From: Asparagopsis taxiformis
Lineage: Eukaryota > Rhodophyta > Florideophyceae > Bonnemaisoniales > Bonnemaisoniaceae
NCBI GenBank assembly: GCA_030407315.1
Contig: JALQPE010001902.1
Span: 124,001-188,000 of the forward strand
DNA: 64,000 nt
Direction: 5' to 3'
The notes beneath the pieces were generated by a model. The model did not search any database, was not told the origin of the DNA, and saw only the letters and a list, made by a program, of their open reading frames with translations. Positions 10,785-20,775 of the stretch are shown piece by piece (within the stretch, counting starts at the first letter, position 1; every line of letters begins with the position of its first letter). The translations under genes and the position numbers were made by a program.

Positions 10785-12160
10785 AAAATTTTCAGTTCCT
10801 GAGAACAGGAGTCTGGCCGGGTATAAAGTTGGGTGGGTGTAGACCAAGTGCACCAACCCCATTGCCTGGGGGTACTCCGGATAACCTCAGCCAATGGCGT
10901 TGGTGCACCTGGCTTTTGGGAGGCCAAAATAATACCCGGTATTATTTTGGGTCGGTATAGACCAAGTGCACTAACCCCATTGGCCGGTGGTAGCCGGATA
11001 CCCTCGGCCAATGGCGTTGGTGCACCTGGCGTTTGGGAGGCCAAAATAATACCCGGTATTATTTTGGGTCGGTATAGACCAAGTGCACCAACCCCATTGG
11101 CCGAGGTTGTCCAAACTACCACCGGCCAATGGCGTTGGTGCACCTGGCTTTTGGGAGGCCAAAATAATACCCGGTATTATTTTGGGTCGATATAGACCAA
11201 GTGCACCAACCCCATTGGCCGGTGGTAGCCGGATACCCTCGGCCAATGGCGTTGGTGCACCTGGCGTTTGGGAGGCCAAAATAATACCCGGTATTATTTT
11301 GGGTCGGTATAGACCAAGTGCACCAACCCCATTGGCCGGTGGTAGCCGGATACCCTCGGCCAATGGCGTTGGTGCACCTGGCGTTTGGGAGGCCAAAATA
11401 ATACCCGGTATTATTTTGGGTCGGTATAGACCAAGTGCACCAACCCCATTGGCCGAGGTTGTCCAAACTACCACCGGCCAATGGCGTTGGTGCACCTGGC
11501 TTTTGGGAGGCCAAAATAATACCCGGTATTATTTTGGGTCGATATAGACCAAGTGCACCAACCCCATTGGCCGGTGGTAGCCGGATACCCTCGGCCAATG
11601 GCGTTGGTGCACCTGGCGTTTGGGAGGCCAAAATAATACCCGGTATTATTTTGGGTCGGTATAGACCAAGTGCACCAACCCCATTGGCCGGTGGTAGCCG
11701 GATACCCTCGGCCAATGGCGTTGGTGCACCTGGCGTTTGGGAGGCCAAAATAATACCCGGTATTATTTTGGGTCGGTATAGACCAAGTGCACCAACCCCA
11801 TTGGCCGAGCCAAACTACCACCGGCCAATGGCGTTGGTGCACCTGGCTTTTGGGAGGCCAAAATAATACCCGGTATTATTTTGGGTCGATATAGACCAAG
11901 TGCACCAACCCCATTGGCCGGTGGTAGCCGGATACCCTCGGCCAATGGCGTTGGTGCACCTGGCGTTTGGGAGGCCAAAATAATACCCGGTATTATTTTG
12001 GGTCGGTATAGACCAAGTGCACCAACCCCATTGGCCGAGGTTGTCCAAACTACCACCGGCCAATGGCGTTGGTGCACCTGGCGTTTGGGAGGCCAAAATA
12101 ATACCGGGTATTATTCCTAGTTTCTCAAGCCAGGTGCAGTGCACTCATTGGCCGAAGCCC
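10785..12160. repeat. Tandem array 2: 117-bp unit with the AATAATACCCGGTATTATT palindrome, 11 copies
   Basis: Palindrome copies start at about 10926, 11043, 11161, 11278, 11395, 11513, 11630, 11747, 11860, 11977 and 12095. The last has the opposite centre (ACCGGGT). Each unit is an extended imperfect dyad: CCAATGG, GTTGGTGCACCTGG, the palindrome, then the mirror of these (CCAAGTGCACCAAC and CCATTGG). Units alternate between ggttgtccaaactacc and ggtggtagccggatacc linkers, suggesting duplication in blocks of two or three units. The array fills the space between the two ParB-dioxygenase genes. Open frames running through it on both strands are repeat translations. Confidence 0.95.
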
Positions 12161-12582
12161 ACTTATTCGTGGTTCATGTTGAATACAGATGCATTTGGTA
12201 TGTACGCATCAGCTCCACGAGTTGGTGCAAAATGCTGGGAAGTATGTGACTTCAGCATTATGTAGTTATTACTTGAGTGGTTTTGGGGTAATCACCATGA
12301 CCAACTCGTACCTGTTTAGCCACTTTGAGTGTGAACTCGTCGTATAGCGATTGTATTTGGCCGCAGAAATTAACTGAATTTCGAGTATTACTCTTGATCT
12401 GAGTCAAGTGGTCTAGAAATAAACAAAAAATTGAAATCAGAGTTGAAACGGATTGTTCACGTTTGATCCTTTATCAGACTGCAGTAGCGAAATAAATCTA
12501 TCTTAATCGTCTCTGTATCGTCGTTATCGGGGTCGTACACTCAATCAAGCTTCTCTCCATTCCTGCTTTCCATCATCCTTCA
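12161..12582. promoter_or_regulatory. Presumed promoter and 5' leader of the second ParB-dioxygenase gene
   Basis: A 420-bp non-coding stretch between array 2 and the ATG at 12,583. The last 60 bp are pyrimidine-rich (cattcctgctttccatcatc), as in many TATA-less initiator regions. AATAAA-like words occur but no clear TATA box at a standard distance. The promoter role is inferred from position only. Confidence 0.35.
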
Positions 12583-15552
12583 ATGGCTCCTCGCACTCGC
12601 TCCAAACCCTCTGCCCCCGCCCCTGCTCGCGCTTCGACTCGCGGTCGGGCCTCCGCTCGCTCTCGCGCCCCTTCTCGCTCTCGCGCCCCTTCTCGCTCTC
12701 GCGCCCCTTCTCGCAGCCCTGGTCACGATAACTCTGTCACCGCCGAGGTTCAGTTGTCAGACTGTCCCAAAGCTGACCACAGGCTGTCTCCCTTGGATTT
12801 GCACAGACCCCCCCTATTCTCTCGTCATATTAGGGAAGGGAGAGTGCTTGAGCTGAAGGAGAAGTTCCTGAGGGAAGGATTCACCTCCTCAATCTCCCGA
12901 ATCCTTGCCTGCAAAATGCTCCTTCCCAGTGAAGGCAGCACAACCCCCACCCTTCAAACGTTCTACATCGATGGTGGCCATCGCGTTGCGGCTCTCCAGA
13001 AGTGCATTCGTGAAGACCCGGAAGGGCAACATCCGTATGCTGCGTCATTCAGGAACATCGATGTGGCTTTGATCAGGCGCCCAGGGACAGAAGAAGTTTC
13101 CGATGAGTACTTCACACCTTTTGAAGTACTCGGGCTGTCCATTCAAGCAAACACACTCACGCATGATGTTGCCCTTGTTTCTTTGGCAGACCGAGTGTGT
13201 TCTGTGGTCCAACTGCTCACGACCAAGGACATGTTGGGTGAACCGAATCGGAAGTGCATTCAGGTCATCATGGACAGCCAGTTGTCGATATCGAAACTGG
13301 GCTACCAAGCCATCAACAAGCACGTGACTGCTGCGAAAGGCTTCCGGACTGTGAACAACAAAGCGCTTGAGTTCTGGAGTTCCGTACCGAGCATGTTCAC
13401 CAAGGAAATTCTCGCTGCGGAACAGGAAAGGGCCGTTAAAGAAGGCCGTGACATCAACGACGATGTCTTCAAGCAGTCCGTAGACATGTATGGCTGCAAC
13501 ATGGATCTCGTTTTCATGGCAGACTTCCGTCGCGGCTCGGAGTATCAGCAAAGGTTCATCTTGCTCATAACAGCTCTCTGGACACGCATGCGAGATCTGC
13601 GTCAGTTGAGTAGGACGACAAGAGGATTTGGTAATCCTTTCGTTCGTGTTTTGATTGAAGTGTTCAAGATGTCCGAGCCGGTTGCTGCTCACAAAATGAT
13701 GGAGCCTCCGCTCGACCATTTCTACTCCGAGCTCAAGAACACTGGGTCAGGAAAGGAGACTGTTATTGCGAACAGTATCGCGGAGACCCTCCTGCACTTC
13801 AATACCGACGATAACAGCGGTACGAAGCATGCTCTCGTCTCCGACGAAATGTATGAGCAGCTTCGCTTTTCCACGGGCGTTGTGGACATGGAAGAAGACC
13901 AAAGGGTCATTGTTCACAATGAACAGCCATCTGAAGATGCGCCGAAGCCATCTACGCCCCAATCAGATGAGCCTTCTACCCCTTCTACCCGTTCTGGTCC
14001 TACTCCTCCTGCTCCTTCTACCCCTCCTGCTCCTTCTACCCCTCGTGCTCCTCGTGCTCATTCTACCCCTTCTACCCCTTCTACCCCTTCTACCCCTTCT
14101 ACCCCTTCTACCCCTTCTACTCCTGCTCCTACTACCCCTCCTCCTCCTGCCACTTCCGTTCCCGCCCCTTCCACCCCTCCTGCTACCCCTCCTCCTGCCG
14201 CTTCCGTTCCCGCCCCTTCCACCCCTCCTGCTACCCCTCCTGCTCCTGCCACTTCCGTTCCTGCAGTTGAGCAGGCTCAAGGAACCCCTGATGCCACTGT
14301 GGCAGGTTCTGAGAAGCAATTGGGATCTGTTCTCCTCCGTCTCCCTCTCAATGCACCACCGCTTGCGGTGAATGAGCCAGTCGAGACACTTCGCAGGTCG
14401 AAACGGCAGAGAACGGAGAGTCTACGGGTTGGCGGCGACAGTCAGGCAGAGTCGGAGGTAGAAGAAGAGTCCGAAGAGCCCCTTCCGAAGCGCGGAAGAC
14501 TGGAAGCTAACCGTACGGTGAAACGTTCAACCGAGGAGATTCCATTGTTCAGCGATGAGCAGGAAAATCCCCTCCCCGACAGGGTAGTCGATGAACGGAT
14601 TATGGATATTCTCCCGAACACCATACCGTCAGACTCTAGGGTCAAGTACTATATCGACAGCAAGCTGTACGAAACAATCCGACAGGAGATTTTGAGTGCA
14701 GCTGCTGCCGATATGAATTGTATAGCGTGCAGTGGTCCAGCTTGCTGTGCAGAGAAGTTCTTTGCAACAGCTAGGTCAACTCTCAATCTCTTGGGTGCCC
14801 ATGTACTCAGTGGTATCTTCCGTTCTTCGACTGTGGGCAACGCAGCACATGAACTGTTCACGTTCTACGCCCAGAAGTTCAAACCTGTTCATTCTTCTGC
14901 TGAAGACAGTTCCAATGATCCCTGGCATCAGATTCGAAACAAGGGTGAGGTAACAGCAGAGCAACAGGCCTCTCGTTTGGGAAGGTTCTCTATCTCAAGG
15001 AAGAAGATTTGCGACGATCTCGAGCAGATGGATGAACATCAATTCAAGAACAAGATGATTCTCGAGGTCGGCAAAGCAATCTGTGCCGAGCTAATGTACT
15101 TGGGCCTAGGAATCCATGAGCCTGTGGCCTTTCCTAAAACCGGTTTACGTCTTTTGCTGACCTCTGATGGTGCTCCAGATCAAGACTTGCACACAGACCT
15201 ACCGGTGGTCATCAATGATTCCGATTTCCCACCTGGAAGATCGTACTTTCTGATGGCAAGCGCGGCTGATGGGTTCTGGCTTCGTGGAGCGTATTTCAGC
15301 CACGTCTGTTTGACGCGTGCAGACGCTGAGAAGTACAAGACGCCTGTTATGGACATCTACGTGCCACCGTATTCTCTCTTCATCGGTCGTGGTGACTTCT
15401 ACCATGGAGGCAAGGGATTCAGTAGTTCAGCGGAAAATCGCCTAACATATGGTCTTCCGGTTCGTTCTCATCTCTACCTTTTAAGTGACGAAGAAGAATT
15501 GGCGGATGCTATCGAAACAGTCAACTACTGGGATGCACCTAGTGCGCGATAA
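12583..15552 (+). CDS. ParB-like / Fe(II)-2OG dioxygenase-like fusion protein, copy 2
   Basis: Intact 989-residue frame. The N-terminus (1-45) is an R/S/A/P-rich tail with three SRSRAP-type repeats. The ParB-like domain spans about 65-190 with IDGGHR at I129-R134, followed by a helical region to about 430. The linker (about 455-590) is a PSTPSTP microsatellite-coded stretch followed by a basic SKRQR patch. The C-terminal half is collinear with the gene at 6981: H870-T-D872 (HxD), a YFLMASAADGF strand, distal H941 in GDFYHGGKGF and R961 in GLPVRSH. This is the HxD...H...R pattern of Fe(II)/2-oxoglutarate oxygenases. Codon use is more C-rich than in copy 1. It probably acts in the nucleus on chromatin or on the element's own DNA; the substrate is unknown. 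Confidence 0.72.
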   Translation: MAPRTRSKPSAPAPARASTRGRASARSRAPSRSRAPSRSRAPSRSPGHDNSVTAEVQLSDCPKADHRLSPLDLHRPPLFSRHIREGRVLELKEKFLREGFTSSISRILACKMLLPSEGSTTPTLQTFYIDGGHRVAALQKCIREDPEGQHPYAASFRNIDVALIRRPGTEEVSDEYFTPFEVLGLSIQANTLTHDVALVSLADRVCSVVQLLTTKDMLGEPNRKCIQVIMDSQLSISKLGYQAINKHVTAAKGFRTVNNKALEFWSSVPSMFTKEILAAEQERAVKEGRDINDDVFKQSVDMYGCNMDLVFMADFRRGSEYQQRFILLITALWTRMRDLRQLSRTTRGFGNPFVRVLIEVFKMSEPVAAHKMMEPPLDHFYSELKNTGSGKETVIANSIAETLLHFNTDDNSGTKHALVSDEMYEQLRFSTGVVDMEEDQRVIVHNEQPSEDAPKPSTPQSDEPSTPSTRSGPTPPAPSTPPAPSTPRAPRAHSTPSTPSTPSTPSTPSTPSTPAPTTPPPPATSVPAPSTPPATPPPAASVPAPSTPPATPPAPATSVPAVEQAQGTPDATVAGSEKQLGSVLLRLPLNAPPLAVNEPVETLRRSKRQRTESLRVGGDSQAESEVEEESEEPLPKRGRLEANRTVKRSTEEIPLFSDEQENPLPDRVVDERIMDILPNTIPSDSRVKYYIDSKLYETIRQEILSAAAADMNCIACSGPACCAEKFFATARSTLNLLGAHVLSGIFRSSTVGNAAHELFTFYAQKFKPVHSSAEDSSNDPWHQIRNKGEVTAEQQASRLGRFSISRKKICDDLEQMDEHQFKNKMILEVGKAICAELMYLGLGIHEPVAFPKTGLRLLLTSDGAPDQDLHTDLPVVINDSDFPPGRSYFLMASAADGFWLRGAYFSHVCLTRADAEKYKTPVMDIYVPPYSLFIGRGDFYHGGKGFSSSAENRLTYGLPVRSHLYLLSDEEELADAIETVNYWDAPSAR

Positions 15553-15879
15553 TCTGCAAGAATACTGCTTTGCCTCTCCCTCTACAGGCAGCATCTGCCA
15601 ATCCTAAGCTAGCTTCGGTAGTATACTTCCTTTACCACAACTAAATCTACTCCTATTCACGACTTTGAAAATATTAGCACGGTCAGTCTACTGCACTATT
15701 AGAGTTCCTCTACCTCTCACCCCGCATAGCTTCTACACCTTACATCGTACAGACTGATCTCTTTTCCTTTCCTACATGCATGGCACAGTTTTGCAAGACT
15801 GCCACAATTCCACATCACTCGAGTAACCAAGGTCTTGAATTGTTCTTCTTAGTATACTAACTGTAGTTGAGATGCAAAC
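15553..15879. other. 3' region of the second ParB-dioxygenase gene
   Basis: A 330-bp pyrimidine-rich non-coding stretch between the stop codon and array 3. No gene or RNA structure is visible. Confidence 0.3.
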
Positions 15880-17125
15880 CTGGCAGCCAATGGCAGAGCT
15901 GCACTTGGGCTGGCCACACCCAAAATAATACCCGGTATTATTTTGGCATGGCAAAGCCCAGGTGCAGCAATTCCATTGGCTGCCGCTGCGTTCATGACAG
16001 CCAATAGCAGAGCTGCACTTGGGCTGGCCACACCCAAAATAATACCCGGTATTATTTTGGCATGGCAAAGCCCAGGTGCAGCAATTCCATTGGCTGCCGC
16101 TGCGTTCATGACAGCCAATAGCAGAGCTGCACTTGGGCTGGCCACACCCAAAATAATACCCGGTATTATTTTGGCATGGCAAAGCCCAGGTGCAGCAATT
16201 CCATTGGCTGCCGCTGCGTTCATGACAGCCAATAGCAGAGCTGCACTTGGGCTGGCCACACCCAAAATAATACCCGGTATTATTTTGGCATGGCAAAGCC
16301 CAGGTGCAGCAATTCCATTGGCTGCCGCTGCGTTCATGACAGCCAATAGCAGAGCTGCACTTGGGCTGGCCACACCCAAAATAATACCCGGTATTATTTT
16401 GGCATGGCAAAGCCCAGGTGCAGCAATTCCATTGGCTGCCGCTGCGTTCATGACAGCCAATAGCAGAGCTGCACTTGGGCTGGCCACACCCAAAATAATA
16501 CCCGGTATTATTTTGGCATGGCAAAGCCCAGGTGCAGCAATTCTATTGGCTGCCGCTGTGTTCATGACAGCCAATAGCAGAGCTGCACTTGGGCTGGCCA
16601 CACCCAAAATAATACCCGGTATTATTTTGGCATGGCAAAGCCCAGGTGCAGCAATTCCATTGGCTGCCGCTGCGTTCATGACAGCCAATGGCAGAGCTGC
16701 ACTTGGGCTGGCCACACCCAAAATAATACCCGGTATTATTTTGGCATGGCAAAGCCCAGGTGCAGCAATTCTATTGGCTGCCGCTGTGTTCATGACAGCC
16801 AATAGCAGAGCTGCACTTGGGCTGGCCACACCCGAAATAATACCCGGTATTATTTTGGCATGGCAAAGCCCAGGTGCAGCAATTCCATTGGCTGCCGCTG
16901 CGTTCATGACAGCCAATGGCAGAGCTGCACTTGGGCTGGCCACACCCAAAATACCCGGTATTATTTTGGCATGGCAAAGCCCAGGTGCAGCAATTCCATT
17001 GGCTGCCGCTGCGTTCATGACAGCCAATGGCAGAGCTGCACTTGGGCTGGCCACACCCGAAATAATACCCGGTATTATTTTGGTATGGCAAAGCCCAGGT
17101 GCAGCACTATCATTGGGCGTGGGCT
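15880..17125. repeat. Tandem array 3: 114-bp unit with the AATAATACCCGGTATTATT palindrome, 11 copies
   Basis: Palindrome copies begin at about 15922, 16036, 16150, 16264, 16378, 16492, 16606, 16720, 16834, 16948 and 17059, a strict 114-bp period apart from a 3-bp deletion inside the tenth palindrome. Unit sequence outside the dyad is unrelated to arrays 1 and 2, but the architecture is the same: CCAATAGC, CTGCACTTGGG, the palindrome, then the mirror (CCCAGGTGCAG and CCATTGG). It lies between the 3' ends of two convergent genes, so it is not a simple promoter array. Open frames across it (up to 431 codons) are repeat artefacts. Confidence 0.95.
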
Positions 17126-17265
17126 GACTGGCACCGCTCAGCAAATGAAAGTCTGTTATTATCGCTCAGGTAGATTGTAGTACTACAACGTTGTACGAGT
17201 TCAGATGCAAGACTTTTTATTGCTGATGGTACTCTTGATATCTGTAATTGGACGCGTATACTGTC

Positions 17266-20200
17266 CTACTTCTCTGCAGTCCAGTAGCGCGATCCATAGT
17301 CAACGAATATCTCTTCCCCAGCTCGAACATCTACTACAACCTGCGCTAGGATGAGATCAGGTTTTGCTACTGCATACTTGAAGTCGCAAGTAGGATTGAC
17401 GTCTTTGTGAACTCGGAACTCTGCATTTTTTCTGCGTTGCACATTTGCAACTCTCTCCATTCCGTCAATGGTCCTACTGTCGTTGAGGTAGCTGCAGACA
17501 TTGTATTCCGCTGGTACAAGATATATCTTGTCGACCGGTGCTTCTTCTCCGATGACACTGGTCTCCATCTCCATGTTGAAGTTTTGGAATCTTTCACCAG
17601 TACAACCGAACCCGTCCGGTCCGTACAAGCGACTGCGTTGCGGTTCATTCTCCCCAATCTTCCCGTATAAAATTGTCCCATTATACCATCCAACAACAGA
17701 GCCCCTCTCTAAATCTTCTGCGGCAAAAACCCCCAATCCTCCCTCTCGAACTGTCGATGCAGCAACAATAACGTTGTGAAAGGAGGCATCTACTGCAAGC
17801 ATCATCTCAGGGTCAACGGAGAAAACCTTGCCTAAATCTTCTACGCCCCATTCATTCATTGGGACTTCGGCAAGTCTTCGGAGCATGCTTTGATCCCGCG
17901 CAACAGAGGAGACAAATCGCAACATATGCAGTGGTAGTGAAGATACCGACGGGAATCCATCAGGCGCATCACTTCGATGTCGAAGTCTTTCACTTCCTAC
18001 ATTGCTCCTTATCGAGTAATTCCATTCTTTGTTAGCGAGAATACTCGATATGTCATTTTTGGTTGCCTCCCCAAAAACTCCATCTCGACCTTGCCTAACA
18101 AAGCAATCCAGCAACAACGGCTGAGCTGATCCATGGCATGTGGCGTCTTTTTCACATCCAATAAACTTGCGATACAGACCATCTCTCATTGTCATGCAAG
18201 CTATTGCAGTAGAATACGTTCCGGAGAATAGATCTACCACAATGTCTCCTGGCTTTGAAAACCTTGAAATAAGCTCTCGAAGTATGGACAGAGGCTTCTG
18301 CTCCGCACGTAGCCTTTTGTCTTCGAAGTTCAATGACTCACCAGGTCCGAGCTTTGGGCAGTTGTCGATTGCGTTCACGTACCCTGGATGTCGTGAAAGG
18401 TCACGGTTATGCAAAGAATAATCAACCATTTCAAACGCGGCAGCTCCCATCCCACGTTTGAAACTGTGCACAACAAACTCGTGAATGTTGTGTAATGAAC
18501 ACGATTTGTTCATTGGGTTTTGGATGAATACGTAGGGACGACGGCTTAGAATGAGAGGAACATCGTCTGTACGCATGGATTGTTCCCCGCTTTCTGCATT
18601 TTGAAGAGCTTCTCCCCACCCAACCAACTGTTTGATACTGGAAAATATCAGGGCATGTCCTCCAGGGCGCAGCATTCGAGAAATGTCCTTTCCAGTACGA
18701 AACATTTGTGCGCTATTGATGTCATCATAGTCTGAATTGGTCTTGCCTTTCTCCCTCCGCGTGTTGAAGGGTGGATCGGTGAGCACAAGTTGTGCTTGTC
18801 CATCAATAGTATTCCCTGAAAGCATGCCAATGGAATCAGTGTTAACCCGGTGCACTAACCTCGAGGCTGTACAGTTGTAAGCCACGCAAAATCTCTTCAT
18901 GACCTTTTTCAATTGCACAATATGATCCGGTACCCCCTCTTCCTCACCCACTGCCTCCGCTGACGGTGTATCCTCCGCAACATCTTGCATAACCGTGTCC
19001 ACTGCGGACGAAGCCCTCCCATCCATGCTGGATGTATACTGGGATCCAGAGTCATTGGTAGGTTTCCTTCCACCTGTACCTAAACGGCGAGTGCTGTGCT
19101 GCATTGATTCATTCGACTCAAGACGATCTCTTTCTCGAGAAAGAGATCTGGATGCTGCGTTGCGCTGTTCAGTCTCGTAGAGAATTTTCAAGTCGCAGAC
19201 ATCAACTGGCTTCACACGCATTTCACGGTTCCAGTTCTTCCATACCTTGAGTCTTTCGTGACCATCCAATGCGATGGATTGTTCTATTCTTGCTTCGATG
19301 AAGGCGTTCAATCCGAACCGGTCAGGCTGATGGAAAAATTTAGTGCGCAGCCCTTCCATCTGGTTCGTACTTGATCCGAATACATCAATGCCTATCATAC
19401 AGTCATACACAGACACTAGTACGGCTTCTGTCAAAGACCTCAACCTTGCATCAACAGAGATATCCAAAGTGCCTGGATAACCTGCATTCTCGCGGAGTTT
19501 CACTACCGGGGACGGAAGCAGAAGATCTGAGTAGTGGTCAGGATGTGCCCACCCGTCAGTACGATTAGCAAGACAGATGAATTGGAATTTCTCAGAGTCG
19601 AAAACCATGTATGGGCGACACATCATGTAGGCGCTTTCGAAGCCCAGAATCATCGCTGTTGTATCCCAGGCAGACATGACCCTTTCCAAAACGACACCCA
19701 CAGACTCTCCGTTTGCTCTTGTGCGCTGGAAAGGGGCGAATGTAGAAGTCTCTGTATCCCTCCCAGTTCTACGACGCTTCCTACCCCGGCGAATGGGTGC
19801 ATTTCTGCGTCTAGTGAGGGCAATGTGCACAAATGAAATCATAAACATCAGCCTTCCAAATACTTTGTCTTCTTCTGTTAATGTTCTACCCTGTGCACTT
19901 CTTCCAGAACGAAAATACTCACAGGTGAGGACTTCGCGACACAATGGAGAAGCAATTTCACCACTTGTAGACATCCCAAACAACTGCTCGCCGACTGATG
20001 CTCTTTTCTCGAGAGATGTGGGAAACTCCTTCATCGCAAAATTGTTCTGAACTTCAACCGGCCTTCCCCATACAATACAGAACAACTGCCACAGACAGCG
20101 AACCATTTTGGGATTGGGTTCTTCTATGCGACTGTAGGGGCGAAGCACACGAAGAATTGACAAGCAACTCTCGTACTGTGGCTGCCTCAGCACAGTTTCT

Positions 20201-20775
20201 GCCAAATCTTCGCGCTGAGATCCCACGGCGAGCCATCGCCTAATGGATGGCATATTCACGTCGCGAATTGTAACCATGCTTGAGCTCCCTTGTTTTTCAC
20301 CTGCGTTTCGCTCCCAGTACCCATCTCTAAGATCCAAAGTAAGATTCAGGTACTCAATGAAAGTCATCCTCTTCTGCCTGGATGCCATATCGTTCGCGTT
20401 TGATGCTTTCACACTATCTAGAAGGAAAGCAGCACTTGTAATCGGAGATATGTCGACTTCTTCTTCAATCATAGGAACAGTGAAATCACGCGGAAGCTCA
20501 CCGTTCTCTATGAGCTTGATTACAGCTTTCGAACGATGCGCACCATCCAGCACCTGTACATCACCGTCAATGATCCGACCGGTAATTGGGTTGTTGTCAT
20601 TGTAGCCGTAAACCTGAATGCTCTCGGCAATAACATCGACGTGCCTGTAGTCGATTTCTCGAATCTCGACATATCTTTTGATCTTGAATGGGTCGATGTG
20701 CAATAGCCCATTGCGCCGCTCACCATGAAGGGGACGCCCAGAGGTGCTCGCTGGATTTCTCTTCTCAGAGGCCAT
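17266..20775 (-). CDS. ParB-like / amino-DNA-methyltransferase / SET triple fusion
   Basis: Intact 1169-residue frame. A ParB/sulfiredoxin-like domain at the N-terminus (about 25-110) has VLDGAHRSKA (D77-R81). A helical region follows (110-590) with RRGRKRRRTG as a likely nuclear signal. The DNA methyltransferase has motif IV LTDPPFNTRR (about 665-674), LRPGGHALIFSS, and then motif I GDIVVDLFSGTYSTA (about 840-855). The catalytic-before-SAM order is the beta class of N6-adenine/N4-cytosine enzymes. The C-terminal SET domain (about 1000-1165) shows GGLGVFAAEDL, NVCSYLNDSR and GEEIFVDYGSRYW. ParB-methyltransferase fusions are common in phages; adding SET makes a eukaryotic chromatin protein. 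Expected roles are amino-methylation of DNA and lysine methylation of a protein. It is divergent from the 462-aa gene at 21507 and shares its promoter region. A damaged copy is at 33502-36705. Confidence 0.85.
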   Translation of the reverse strand: MASEKRNPASTSGRPLHGERRNGLLHIDPFKIKRYVEIREIDYRHVDVIAESIQVYGYNDNNPITGRIIDGDVQVLDGAHRSKAVIKLIENGELPRDFTVPMIEEEVDISPITSAAFLLDSVKASNANDMASRQKRMTFIEYLNLTLDLRDGYWERNAGEKQGSSSMVTIRDVNMPSIRRWLAVGSQREDLAETVLRQPQYESCLSILRVLRPYSRIEEPNPKMVRCLWQLFCIVWGRPVEVQNNFAMKEFPTSLEKRASVGEQLFGMSTSGEIASPLCREVLTCEYFRSGRSAQGRTLTEEDKVFGRLMFMISFVHIALTRRRNAPIRRGRKRRRTGRDTETSTFAPFQRTRANGESVGVVLERVMSAWDTTAMILGFESAYMMCRPYMVFDSEKFQFICLANRTDGWAHPDHYSDLLLPSPVVKLRENAGYPGTLDISVDARLRSLTEAVLVSVYDCMIGIDVFGSSTNQMEGLRTKFFHQPDRFGLNAFIEARIEQSIALDGHERLKVWKNWNREMRVKPVDVCDLKILYETEQRNAASRSLSRERDRLESNESMQHSTRRLGTGGRKPTNDSGSQYTSSMDGRASSAVDTVMQDVAEDTPSAEAVGEEEGVPDHIVQLKKVMKRFCVAYNCTASRLVHRVNTDSIGMLSGNTIDGQAQLVLTDPPFNTRREKGKTNSDYDDINSAQMFRTGKDISRMLRPGGHALIFSSIKQLVGWGEALQNAESGEQSMRTDDVPLILSRRPYVFIQNPMNKSCSLHNIHEFVVHSFKRGMGAAAFEMVDYSLHNRDLSRHPGYVNAIDNCPKLGPGESLNFEDKRLRAEQKPLSILRELISRFSKPGDIVVDLFSGTYSTAIACMTMRDGLYRKFIGCEKDATCHGSAQPLLLDCFVRQGRDGVFGEATKNDISSILANKEWNYSIRSNVGSERLRHRSDAPDGFPSVSSLPLHMLRFVSSVARDQSMLRRLAEVPMNEWGVEDLGKVFSVDPEMMLAVDASFHNVIVAASTVREGGLGVFAAEDLERGSVVGWYNGTILYGKIGENEPQRSRLYGPDGFGCTGERFQNFNMEMETSVIGEEAPVDKIYLVPAEYNVCSYLNDSRTIDGMERVANVQRRKNAEFRVHKDVNPTCDFKYAVAKPDLILAQVVVDVRAGEEIFVDYGSRYWTAEK

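Noticed and set aside
10833..12265. Chains of 80-210-codon frames with APTPLA and GVGAPG motifs on both strands
   Set aside because: They are translations of the 117-bp tandem units; the same peptide appears in several frames and both strands, and there is no independent start or end.
13963..14319. Minus-strand RG/GS-rich frame of 118 codons
   Set aside because: Antisense reading of the PST microsatellite linker of the plus-strand ParB-dioxygenase gene.
6022..17125. CRISPR-like regular spacing of palindromic repeats
   Set aside because: The sequences between palindromes are repeated too, there are no unique spacers and no cas genes, and the genome is eukaryotic.
15849..17144. 394- and 431-codon frames with AAANGIAAPGLCHA-type repeats
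   Set aside because: The 114-bp period is divisible by three, so any open unit frame stays open. This is a property of the array, not a gene.
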